Assembly (NCBI RefSeq): GCF_021018895.1
Contig: NC_079386.1
Coordinates: 620,001-684,000, forward strand
Reading direction: 5' to 3'
Origin: Seriola aureovittata
Taxonomy: Eukaryota; Chordata; Actinopteri; Carangiformes; Carangidae
Length of the DNA: 64,000 nt
Shown here piece by piece: positions 13,901-23,225 of the stretch (position 1 is its first letter; the number at the start of each line of letters is the position of its first letter). The translations under genes and the position numbers were made by a program. The notes below the pieces were generated by a model. The model was given only the letters and a program-made list of their open reading frames with translations, was not told the origin of the DNA and did no database searches.

Positions 13901-16900
13901 TTTCCTTCTCTGAATTTCTACTTTCACTGTCCCCTGTCAAATGTGACACAGTCACATACACACTGATACAGTCACATACACTTTGTCCTGTAGTCATAAT
14001 GTCAGTATGTTTGTGTATGTGCTCAGCTCAGAACTTTTAAATGCTCTTATAAGTATTGATGTCTTACCGATGTTATTCTTTCTATGTAATCATTTAATGT
14101 TATAACATTTTTTATTTGAATTATTTATTACTTCATTTATTATTTGAATTATTTATTACTTCATTTATTATTTTATTATTATTCCATTAATATTTTTTAG
14201 TGTTTTTCATTTTAGATCAATTCTTTTAACATGTTTTTAACATGTTCATTTGATGTCTTTTCATGTGAAGCACTTGCATGTCATTTCTTTCAACACTTTC
14301 TTAAAAGTTTCATGTGATTCTGGTACAAATATTTCTTCCCCTCTGTTTTTCTCAGGGCATCTCTCCGATGTTGGAGTTCTCCACCAAAACCACCATCATT
14401 CAGTGCTCAGCTGATGCAGAGGTCAACATTTACCCCAACATACCCTTGGTAAAGATTATACAGTGTTGTGTGGCTCAATGTGTACGTGATGTATAATAAA
14501 CTGCATCATTCCTGAGGGGACCACATTACCTGGATTAGATTATATTTTTGTTAGACAGTACCAGTCCACTAAGTGCTTCTGACAATACAGAAGTGCAAGA
14601 ATCAAAATTAATATCTGAGTAAATCAGATTAACACCTGTCGTTCTAGCAGAAGGTTTAACATCTGCAGCTAGGAAGTCCAGCTGTGTGTGCTATGTTTTG
14701 GCTCTTTTGTTTCCAGAGTCCAGTGGTAAAGAGAAACACAAAGTGCTCCAGCAGACCCAGGACCTGCTCTCCTCAGAGGACACAACCTCAAACCTTTGTA
14801 AGGAGAAAAGGTGGCAGGATGGAAAGAGAAAAAAGGGGCACTTCCAGGTCCCTGTCCCCACTGAGAGCGGGAAACACCCAGCGTCTGGCCCACTTCAGCC
14901 TGGACTCTGCAGCTCCTATCCCAGCAGACATGGACACAGCCAGCAGCTCCCAGCCTGTAAGAACCCACACCTTTATCCCTACAATAACCACTTCCAGCCA
15001 CTAGATGGCAGAGAAGAGCTCTCAGCTACTACTGCTCTCTTGTTATGTAATGTTTTACAACTGAGTCAGCTCTCATAGATGTCATCAAGATCTGTTCACA
15101 CAAGATAAACTGCATTTAACACTTTTCAGAACAAGTTTGCATCTTGTAACTTTACCCAAACACACATTGGTTTAACCCATAGACACCCATAGGTTTCTGA
15201 AGGGCGGTTTTGAAGCTCAGAGTGGGCCGTTCCATCATTGTCATCTAGTCAGTACCTGATTTCGCCGAACTCCCGGCTAATCCAAAAATGGGCAAAGAGG
15301 AGGGGAATGTATCGAGCCGAAATTTTGGTGCATGCTGGCTTGTGGCAGGCATACGCTCACCCACCTGTCACTCAAAACAGCATGCCCTCAATTTTTCAGA
15401 ACTTATACATTTTAACGAGACAGTTATATAAAATTCACTCCCTGTACACTTGTCATGAAGGAGGAAATTAGAGCATATGCTCACCCTCAGTGTCATCCTC
15501 TGCTAACTCACCATTTGGTGTCCCCCAAGGCTCAATCCTGGGTCCAATTTTATTTGCATTTATATGCTCCCTCTTGGCGACATCATTCGTAAACACAATA
15601 TCCATGACCAATCAGACCCCATGACCAGATTTCTGAGCTTTTATCCCCCTATGACCCAGGATTCAGTTTGAGATCCTCTGGTAGTTCAGTGCCGGCCAGG
15701 ACAAGGCCTGGGTTGAAAAACAAAGGAGACGGGGCCTTTGCTGTCAGGGCCCTAAACTTTGGAACAAGCTGCCAGAGGAGCTCAGACTCTTAGAGTCAGT
15801 TCAGTTTTACCTCATTTTATGACACATTCTTATAAATAAGCTTTTATTGTGTGATGTCTTTTAAGTTCATTGACATTTTACTTTGATTTGTTTGGATTTT
15901 TTTATATTTGACTCATGTGAAGCAGTTTGTTAGTTGTATTTAAAAGTGCTATACTAATAAAGGTATTATAACTGACCCAACTCCATGACAACTGGATAGA
16001 TTGTCTCTGCAGCCCTACATCAATCAGGTCTTTATGGTAGAGAGACTAGACAGAAGCCACTTTGAGTAAAAGTCATATGAGCCCATAAAATTCCCATCCA
16101 CTCTGACAGAGCTTGAGGATCCACCAGGAAAAGTGGACTTACCCAAGTTGTAGAGACTTTCCAAAAAGTCTTCCAAAAAGACTTGCCGCTGTAATTGCTG
16201 CCAATGGGTCATGTTTTCATTTTGTCTTAATGGCTTATTGAGTGTAGTTTGAACTAAGTCTACAAACACAATAAAGTGAACAAACAGTGGGTCTGAATTC
16301 TTTCTGAAGCTCACTGTGTCATTCATCTGTGTGTAGATGTTGGCTTCGTGGCCAGGAGCCGGTCGATCTGACTCACCCCTCAGGTCTGCAGTGTTTACAA
16401 GCTTCTCTTCACCTTTGATCAGGTCTTCATCCAAAGGTAGACATCCTCATATAAAGCTGCTTTGTTGATACTAAACAAGGTTTACAGTCACAAACAACTT
16501 CCCATGACTGCTTATAAAAAAGTACTGTAATTGTTATACTGCTGTGTTGACATGACACAGTTGACTGTAAAAAGCTGTTTTGATGTTGAAAACCTACTTA
16601 CCTACTGTGCTCTAACTTACACTCAGTAACTCTTTCTGCTGTTGTAGTGAGATTCTCTCCAAAACCTTTATCCATTGGTTTGGTACGGACATCTTATATT
16701 CCTCTTTTGGATGGAAGAAGTTATGAGGTATGGTAGATGTTGTCCTAATTTTAAAACATAAGTATTAAAGGAAAAGGTAAGCATTTTGGGAATTACATTT
16801 TTTTTTGCTTTCTTTGCTGGAGGGAGATGAGAAGATCGAACCAAACCCAAATCTCTGTGTTAAGTACAGATCTGGAGTTAGTATATGGTGAGCCTAGCTT

Positions 16901-18719
16901 AGGCCAACTCCACTTAAACAGAAATGTCCATCCATCCATTTTCTACCGCTTATCCTCTAGTAGGGTCGCGGGGGGGCTGGAGCCTATCCCACCTTCTTTT
17001 CGGGCGAGAGGCGGGGTACGCCCTGGACAGGTCGCCAGTCCATCACAGGGCAAACACATAGAGACAGACAACCATTCACACTCACAGCCACACCTATGGT
17101 CAATTTAGAGTATCCCATTAGCCTAGTCCCTATTTGCATGTCTTTGGACTGTGGGAGGAAGCCGGAGAACCCGGAGAGAACCCACACTGGCACGGGGAGA
17201 ACATGCAAACTCCACACAGAAAGATCCCTCGGCCGAGCCGGGACTCGAACCCGGAACCTTCTTGCTGTGAGGCGACAGCGCTAACCACTGCACCACCGTG
17301 CAGCTAAACAGAATGTAAAAAGACCAATTTATGGTTTAATAGGATGTTAGAAGAAGAATCTTTATTATCCAAGTTTGTTTTATACACACAGGAAATTTGA
17401 CCTCTGCAATTAACCCATCCTTCAGTAGTGAACACACATGCAAAAGGTAACGCACAAGGTGTAGTGGGCAGCCACGCACCCCTTGCTCAAAGGCACTTCA
17501 GTTGTGAATGTTGAGGAAGGCACTGTTCATTCATTCCTCCCCTCCCATCTGTCTTCCTGTCAGTCCAGGGATTTGAACTGGCGATCTTTCGGTCCCAAGC
17601 TGTCTTCTACAGTCTCTAAGTTAGAAAAGTGGGCAATGCTGGAAGGTTTTCTTGACAAACAATAGTTTATACATTCACAGGATTAGGTTTTGGTCTCTGT
17701 ACGGAAACAATTTTACTAAACCGGGCAACCTCACCACAGGAAACTGTTCCAGCACAAACTCTTTGTAAAATCACAAATTGTTGTTGGTTTTAACAAATGA
17801 GATCCCACATTTCAAGTAAAGAAATTTTAGGTGTGGTTATGAATTCTGTTTTCCCCCTGCTTCCAATCTTCATGCTAAGCTAGGCCAACCACATCCTGAC
17901 TCCACGATCTTCTCATTTCACTATTGAAAAGAGTGAATAAGCTAATTTAACAACTTGTTCAACTAATTCTTAAAGGCATATCCTGGGACCTGTATATAGA
18001 CAAACCTTAAAAAGACAGATTTTTACATACACCTACATAATAATTATCCTATTGAGAAACACAAAATATAGAATTTCCATTTTGTAACATACTCTTCAAT
18101 TATGTACCTAAATATTCCATAAATGTAGGTCAATCAAAAAACTGATTGAGCCTTTAATAACTGCAAATGAGACCAGCAATATTGAGTGAAATGAATTAAC
18201 TGGGGATTTGCAGAAGCATTTTTGAGGTGGTTATCTCAACAACACACAAAGTGTTGAGTCATTTCTGCTTCCTTTGGTAGGCTGGAGAGAAATCTGAGGA
18301 CGACTCAAGCTCTTCACAAACAGATGATCCTGTTGACAACCACTGTGGTCCTGACCCTGCAGCACTGTTGCGGCCTTATAAACAACAAGCCAGGCTCAGC
18401 AGGTCAGTTTCTTGACATTCATAGTGTGATAGCCTCGGCCAATATACAAAATTTAATATCTCTTTTTTTAAATAATATAATTCTGTTATTGTATTTTATG
18501 TTTTAGGTGAGGTAAAACCTTGAACACATAGATAAGATTTAGATTAGTCGTCTCATCTGACTTTGAGTTTCACTGCTTCTAAAAAATGTCACTCAATTGA
18601 AAAGTCCCTGTCTGTGACTGTTCAGGTCTCCATCCAGTTCTCACAGAGAATGGGAGGAAGTCCACGAGCGTGTTCGAGGACTCCTGACGACGCCAAAAGC
18701 TGTACGTCGACTCGTCTAC
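8508..18719 (+). CDS. SPATA6L: Spermatogenesis-associated protein 6-like (SPATA6L), 11 coding exons, 3' end open
   Basis: Exons: 8508-8555, 11448-11585, 12865-12913, 13436-13477, 13585-13709, 14356-14448, 14717-14956, 16337-16436, 16648-16727, 18281-18402 and 18626-18719, in phase, 377 residues. SPATA6-family proteins help build the sperm head-tail connecting piece; the L paralogue is less studied. The N-terminal domain (residues 1-165) has the family hallmarks: [25 protein letters not shown], a [16 protein letters not shown] block, [15 protein letters not shown] and [17 protein letters not shown]. The middle is low-complexity, Ser/Arg-rich (with RLAHFSLDS), followed by [16 protein letters not shown] and, near the end, [17 protein letters not shown]. 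The spacing and YPEPRL fit the L paralogue better than SPATA6. Intron 2 uses a GC donor, and exon 5 has a tandem NAGNAG acceptor. Exon 8 (16337-16436) is the least certain. A short last exon after 18719 was not found; read-through into the intron would stop after about 16 residues. Confidence 0.85.
8935..9010 (-). repeat. LINE 3' UTR-like scrap
   Basis: The words atttatttgtatagcactttt next to an AAT run match the style of the other LINE 3' ends in this window (4900, 11800). It is a short fragment only, in SPATA6L intron 1. Confidence 0.5.
9187..10653 (+). mobile_element. Tc1-like DNA transposon, defective, IR/DR type
   Basis: Terminal inverted repeats of about 180-215 bp flank a dead transposase. 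Each full repeat should hold an outer and an inner copy of aaaattattcatacccc/t. The right repeat (10439-10653) has both and ends gcttgactg followed by TA; the left has only the inner copy (9341-9363), because the outer ~35 bp are replaced by a TA microsatellite (9161-9186). It sits in SPATA6L intron 1 in the same direction as the gene. Confidence 0.92.
9480..10438 (+). pseudogene. Tc1-like transposase pseudogene
   Basis: 9480-9791 encodes the paired-like helix-turn-helix DNA-binding half ([27 protein letters not shown]). The frame then shifts near 9790, a stop (9814-9816) interrupts VSRQTV, and near 9900 a deletion removes the segment holding the first catalytic Asp. The remainder resumes with [13 protein letters not shown]; a further one-base shift occurs near 10152 inside the NNDPKHTAK motif, and the C-terminus ([15 protein letters not shown]) is intact from 10112. 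At least four lesions make it non-functional. Confidence 0.92.
10654..10962. repeat. TA/TG microsatellite interrupted by an 86-bp inverted-repeat insert
   Basis: Alternating TATA and GTGT/GTAT tracts start directly at the right end of the Tc1 element. At 10841-10926 a non-repetitive segment with ends CCTCCTAGGACCTGG and CCGGGTCTTAGGAGG (inverted, nearly matching) interrupts the run, and TA repeats continue to 10962. The insert looks like a miniature element that targeted TA. Confidence 0.8.
11779..12720 (-). mobile_element. LINE-derived repeat with nested SINE/LINE tail fragment
   Basis: 11779-11950 has a LINE 3' UTR-like stretch (tttatttgtatagcacatt). 12119-12455 on the minus strand encodes a decayed reverse-transcriptase C-terminal region ([19 protein letters not shown]), and the repeat-like sequence seems to run on to about 12720. 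Between them, 11953-12117 is a fragment related to the tail of the SINE at 16927, in the opposite orientation. All of it lies in SPATA6L intron 2. Confidence 0.6.
15180..15475. repeat. Dispersed repeat family A, copy 1
   Basis: A diverged copy in the same orientation lies at 30655-30955. Shared words include ggtttctgaag, ttttgaagctcagagtg, gctcacccacctgtcactcaaa and tgtcatgaaggaggaaatta. The class is not recognised. It lies in SPATA6L intron 7. Confidence 0.75.
15490..15975 (+). mobile_element. LINE reverse-transcriptase 3' fragment
   Basis: The start reads a canonical LINE reverse-transcriptase motif ([14 protein letters not shown]) and then breaks frame. A later stretch around 15740 encodes words such as [18 protein letters not shown] typical of the LINE 3' end, followed by an AT-rich UTR ending ctaataaaggtattata. 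It is truncated and inactive, in SPATA6L intron 7 on the gene strand. Confidence 0.7.
16927..17303 (-). mobile_element. tRNA-derived SINE
   Basis: On the minus strand the head shows pol III promoter boxes: an A-box-like TGGTGCAGTGGTTAGCGC and a B box GGTTCGAGTCC. A conserved body with TTTGCATGTTCTCCCCGTG follows, then a tail of AAAATGGATGGATGG shared with LINE 3' ends. The length is about 377 bp. It is close to full length and lies in SPATA6L intron 9. Confidence 0.88.
17350..17610. repeat. Dispersed fish-type repeat
   Basis: This stretch contains words I recognise from common fish repeats (tttgacctctgc, cttgctcaaaggcac, tgaactggcgatctt), the last like a degenerate tRNA B-box region. There is no coding capacity. 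The family name is uncertain. Confidence 0.45.
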
Positions 18720-20020
18720 GTAAGTAATGAAAAGCATGAGCCTCAGTGTTACATATTGCAGCATTAGTATGTGTTTCACTCTAGTGAAGGCTGATCTGTG
18801 GGGTCGCCCAGCTCAGATCATGCTATAAGCAGTTGTAGAGAGCGGGCTGATGGGAATGTGAACTCCATACTAGCCACTCCTTGTTACAGTGTGCTCCTGT
18901 GGTCATCTCTTTAAAGAACTTGTATTTTTAATCATATGTTGAACTACTGTTAATTGCCTGACTGCCTTACTTTTTGTCTTTTAGAATTTAGTGTAACTTA
19001 ATTTTCCATAAAGTAGATTTTGGCTGGACCTGGGCCTTGTAAGACATAAAGGGTTTCTGTCCACTGAAACGGTTACAAGTGTGTTGAGTTTGTATTAACA
19101 TGTAATGCAGTAACTATATCTGTACTAAAACACCGCTATGATCAATTATACATATCAAAGAGAAGAAATGAGAAATAAAGAAATTAAAGCGGTAAATAAA
19201 GGCCTTGCTCTGCTGTGGAGGTCCAGTCACGAAGTCTCTAAATCTAGTTGTCAACACTGAAGCTGTAAACTCCCCCTAACACAGTAGAGACTCTCACACT
19301 GAGCTTTCATTTATTTTGTTTGGTTTGGTTGTTTAATATCTCTTTTTATAATTATTTTATTGTATTTTATGTTTTAGGTGAGGTAAAACCTTGAGCTGTT
19401 GTTTTGTGGCAATGCTGCCAGTAAACAACAGCTCAAAGTTTTATTTGTCACATGCCAAGGTTCAATGTACAGTAAGCAAAGCAGTGACACGAGGGTCAGG
19501 CTCTGTAGCAGGGCAAAACTGCATTAAAAAAACAAACAAAAAAACTACCGAATAAATAAATCAAAAATATCAAAAGAACAACATTGTTAATTTTATGTTT
19601 TTCCAATGACTACACAAGTTAAATTATATTTTTCAATAAAGTTTGGAGGCTTTCATTTCCCCCTGATCCCAGTCTGTGCGAGGTTAAACCAGGTTAAACA
19701 CATCATGGGCCGCGTTTCCAGTCCAGGAACTTTCCCCAGGAACCAGGAACCTTTTGAGGAACTATGCGCGTTTCCTCCGCAGGAACCAGGGTCTCGATTT
19801 AGTTCCGGGGGTAATTGATCGTCCCCCAAAAAGGTACCTGGTCAAGGGGTAGCAGTTTCCAAAGGTTCAGGAATTTTGGGGGGTGTGGCCTCCAGTGCTG
19901 AACATTTCTGACTGGTTGAGTACTCGCTGCATTTTATTTCACCCGCGATGTTTAAAAGGCCACAGTGAGCGAGAGAGCAAGCAAACACTTTTTCCACACC
20001 ACAAAACAGGTCCGGGAGAA
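18720..20020. other. Intergenic, possible repeat fragments
   Basis: No exon is recognised. The heptadecamer-plus run ttttatgttttaggtgaggt occurs at both 18494 and 19365, which suggests a local duplication. 19420-19500 and 19700-19990 resemble dispersed repeats (ggccgcgtttccag, gaaccaggaacctttt), the second probably a decayed DNA element. The missing SPATA6L terminal exon could lie here. Confidence 0.4.
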
Positions 20021-20024
20021 GGTT

Positions 20025-20760
20025 TCAAATGTAATCCCAGAGGTTTCACATGTAATCCCAGAGGTTTCACATGTAATCCCATACACATGTAATCCCAGAG
20101 GTTTCACATGTAATTCCAAACACACGTAATCCCAGTGGTTTCACATGTAATCCCAGAGGTTTCACATGTAATCCCAGAGGTTTCACATGTAATCCCAGTG
20201 GTTTCACATGTAATCCCAGAGGTTTCACATGTAATCCCAGAGGTTTCACATGTAATCCCAGAGGTTTCACATGTAATCCCAGAGGTTTCACATGTAATCC
20301 CAGAGGTTTCACATGTAATCCCAGAGGTTTCACATGTAATCCCAAAGGTTTCACATGTAATCCCAAAGGTTTCACATGGGAATTTACATGGGCTTCACAT
20401 ATTACACCACGAAAATGTTCCAAAACCACATATTTCCCATGTGCCAGCATGTGTTCCACACATTTCATATGTGATTTTTTTTCACATGCAATCCCATAGG
20501 TTTCACAAGTAATTTCCTAGATTTCACATGTATTCCCAAAGGTTACACATGTAATCCCATGTTATCCAATAGATTTTACATGTAATTCCATAGGTTTCAC
20601 ATGTAATCCCATAGGTTTCACATGGGAATTTCCATGGGCTTCACACATTACACCACGAAAATGTTCCAAAACCACATGTTTCCCATGCGCCAGCATGTGT
20701 TTCACATATATGTTTTCACATGTTAAAAAAATCACATGTACATGTAACCACACGGGATTT
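20025..20760. repeat. 21-bp minisatellite (aggtttcacatgtaatcccag) and flanking variants
   Basis: About eleven near-identical 21-bp units run without interruption from 20129 to 20370, with more diverged units before (20025-20128) and after (20470-20625). Because 21 is a multiple of three, the array is open on both strands, with 7-residue repeats VSHVIPE (+) and LGLHVKP (-). A second shared block of about 75 bp (caccacgaaaatgttccaaa) occurs at 20389-20463 and 20633-20705. No start, splice or family evidence supports a protein. Confidence 0.95.
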
Positions 20761-21069
20761 TGAAAGTGTGAAATTCATGTGGTTTTTCTGTAAGAGCCTC
20801 TTAGCTGCAGGGTTGTTTTCAGTTTAATAGTTTTTCCTCCAGCCCTGTCCAGTTAGAGAAAAAAAGAAAGAAACATCCTTCCTCTTATCAGAGAAAAGTT
20901 GTTTGCTGCTACAGTCTTATTGGTCTGGTATGACGAGTAGTTTACAGTAGCTAACATTACTCAATGCTAGTAAATTTTCATAAACATTTCTCTGTTAATT
21001 GTCTACTTTTGTCACTCTACTGCACAGTATTCACATTTTACTATTAACCATTTAGTTTTCAGCATTATC

Positions 21070-22165
21070 CTGCACAGTGGTGGAAAGTATGAAGGTATTT
21101 TTGGCGCAAAACAAATGAGCATCTGTGACAGTGGAAAGTGGAAAAAAAGTAGTTGTATAAAATAGCCACACATGTATCAGTAAATTTGAGGTGACAGAGA
21201 CAAAATGCTGTAGGAGTTGCATACTTATATATTTTATTATATTGTTTTCTCTTCCACAAACACAATACAACAGTGGCCAAAAGTTTTCCAATCCCTGAAC
21301 AGTGCCCGCAACTGGTTCAACAGACACACAAATCACTTTGGCTGCACATTTCATAGAGATATGTGGTGCAAAAATCAGAGCGCGAAGAACTTGTCATTTG
21401 CAAGTGAAAAAACAGCATTTGCAACTCGTAGCGGAAGATTCCAGCAGTTGTAGTTATTGACATACTGATTTGCAGATGTGCAAACTTTGTCCATGCCTTC
21501 ACATCATTTGATCTGGTTTATGAATGTGTTTTGCACATTCACTGGTAAATTCACTGGTAGAAAAAATACAGTTCATGGTTTATTAATTTTGGATTTGTAA
21601 AACAGGATTTGTGCTTTTGCATTGAAGGGTTTGAGAAGGTGTAACTGTTGTGTTGTGTTTGTGGAAGAGAAAGAATCTGCAAGTATGCAACTCCGAGAAC
21701 ATCTTTTCTCTGTGACCTCAAATTTACTCATTCACACATTTGTGACTGTTTTATTTACTAATTCCACTGACACAGGTGCTCAGTTGTTTAGTACCAAAAA
21801 TACCTTCATATGGAAAGTAACTGTACTTTTCTTACTGATACATTTACTTTGAGTACTATTTGAGTATTTCCATGTTATGCTGCTACAAACATAATCAACA
21901 AATACATGATGACACATTATCAGTAGTAGCTACCCAGAGTAGTTACCCAGCAATGCACTATGAAGTAATTATAATTAGCCCAAACTTTACCAGTTGCAAC
22001 ATTGAAGTGATAATTACCCACTGATCAATAATCATAACCCACTGGTGCATTATAGAGTACTTTTGCACAGTGATTACTTTTACTACTTAAAGTATATGTG
22101 TATACTTATACTTCTGCACTGAAGTAAAAATGCGAATGAAGGACTTTTACTTGTAACATACACTT
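21070..22165. mobile_element. Non-autonomous hAT-like element with long imperfect inverted arms
   Basis: The left arm (21070-21265) and right arm (21640-21840) are inverted copies sharing tatgaaggtatttttgg, taaatttgaggt, agttgcatactt and ctcttccacaaacaca. The right side continues with gagtatttcc, tacttctgcactgaagtaaaa and ttttacttgtaac, a style I associate with abundant fish hAT repeats. Exact ends and target duplication were not found, and there is no transposase frame. Confidence 0.6.
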
Positions 22166-22266
22166 AGCAGTTTATTAGGAAGGCCTAGCTAAAACTGATA
22201 GAGTCTAATCCAACAGAGCGGTGCTCAGGTGTTTACACACAATACTGTAAAGTGATTGGAGCAATA

Positions 22267-23115
22267 TTAGGGTTTTAGTTTGTATCCTATAATGTCACAT
22301 ATTCCACCTTCTTCAGTGTGTGTCCATGAAGTGACCAGGACAGTACTGTCTGCAGAGTGTGTCCTCTCCTCCTCTTCCTCACTGTTGCTGGACTCTCCAA
22401 ACACGTCTTTGTGTTTAGAGACTTGAGTTGCTGACTCCAGAACAGTCCTGGATGTTGACCTGACGCTGATGAGGCTGAGCAGGACAGATACCTCACATCC
22501 ATGAAGCAGCTTCATACAGTGGATCCAGGGAGAGGACGGACAGGACGCTGCAGGTCTCCAGGTCCCACAGGCTCAGTTGTCCTGGAGGATAACAGCAACA
22601 TAAAAAATATATAATAGACCTGCCTCTAATAAAAGTCTGTTATGTTCTGGAGTTGAAGTAAATAAAGTCTAAACTGTTGTGGATCCCAGATGGAGGCTGT
22701 GCTCTGTGTGAGAGACACTGTCTCTTCTAACTTTCTCTCTGAGTGATCATGTTACCGTAAATACAGCTGAAATCACAGCTCAGTCTTTGTCTTTCATTTA
22801 CGTGTTTGGTGACCTCGTCAGATGATGTCACAGCTATAAAATCAGGATTTGACCGTAGGTCCAGACATGTACTAGGTCTTAAGTTTTTACTTTGTAGTGT
22901 ATTTTTGTAACTTTGCATGAAACAGCTCTGGGGATGCACTCAACATCACAGAGAGATAGAACGACAGAGGGATTTTCTCTTACAAAAGATTGTTGTGTTA
23001 CAGGGGGCCACAGTGTGTGAGGTGGACAGGGTTTTGGCCAGAAGGTCCATCTCTCCAGGTCCACCATGATGACGTGGCTGGAGCTGCTCTGCTGGGGGCG
23101 TCCTGCTGGCCTCAA
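22267..23115 (-). pseudogene. Possible decayed WD-repeat-like coding fragment
   Basis: On the minus strand a stretch near 22581-22500 reads QLSLWDLETCSVLSVLSL after an acceptor-like ttatcctccag, resembling one WD40 blade, then meets a stop (SWM*). In another frame 22515-22267 is open for 82 residues with an acidic run (NSEEEEERTHS). Farther upstream, 23115-22990 is open with SSSSHVIMVDLERWTFWP. The frames do not join, and no family is identified. It may be a dead gene copy or coincidence. Confidence 0.3.
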
Positions 23116-23184
23116 GCTTCATGGATACCATGTAACTGCAACGTCGCTTGTTTGCTTTTGGTTGTAGAACTTTTTTCATGTCAG

Positions 23185-23187
<3 letters not shown>

Positions 23188-23223
<36 letters not shown>
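23188..23223. repeat. (CT)n microsatellite
   Basis: About eighteen CT units. Confidence 0.95.

Positions 23224-23225
<2 letters not shown>

Noticed and set aside
16024..16434. 136-codon minus-strand frame as a gene
   Set aside because: It overlaps SPATA6L exon 8 (16337-16436), which fits in phase on the plus strand between exons 7 and 9; the minus frame has no family resemblance.
17220..17303. tRNA gene-like sequence with A and B boxes
   Set aside because: It continues into the SINE body and the ATGG tail, and no full cloverleaf with acceptor pairing is present.
20025..20512. The repeat array looked like a CRISPR array or a repetitive protein gene (133 and 125 codons on opposite strands)
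   Set aside because: Units are contiguous with no spacers, and both strands are open only because the period is 21 bp. There is no start context, splice signals or family match.
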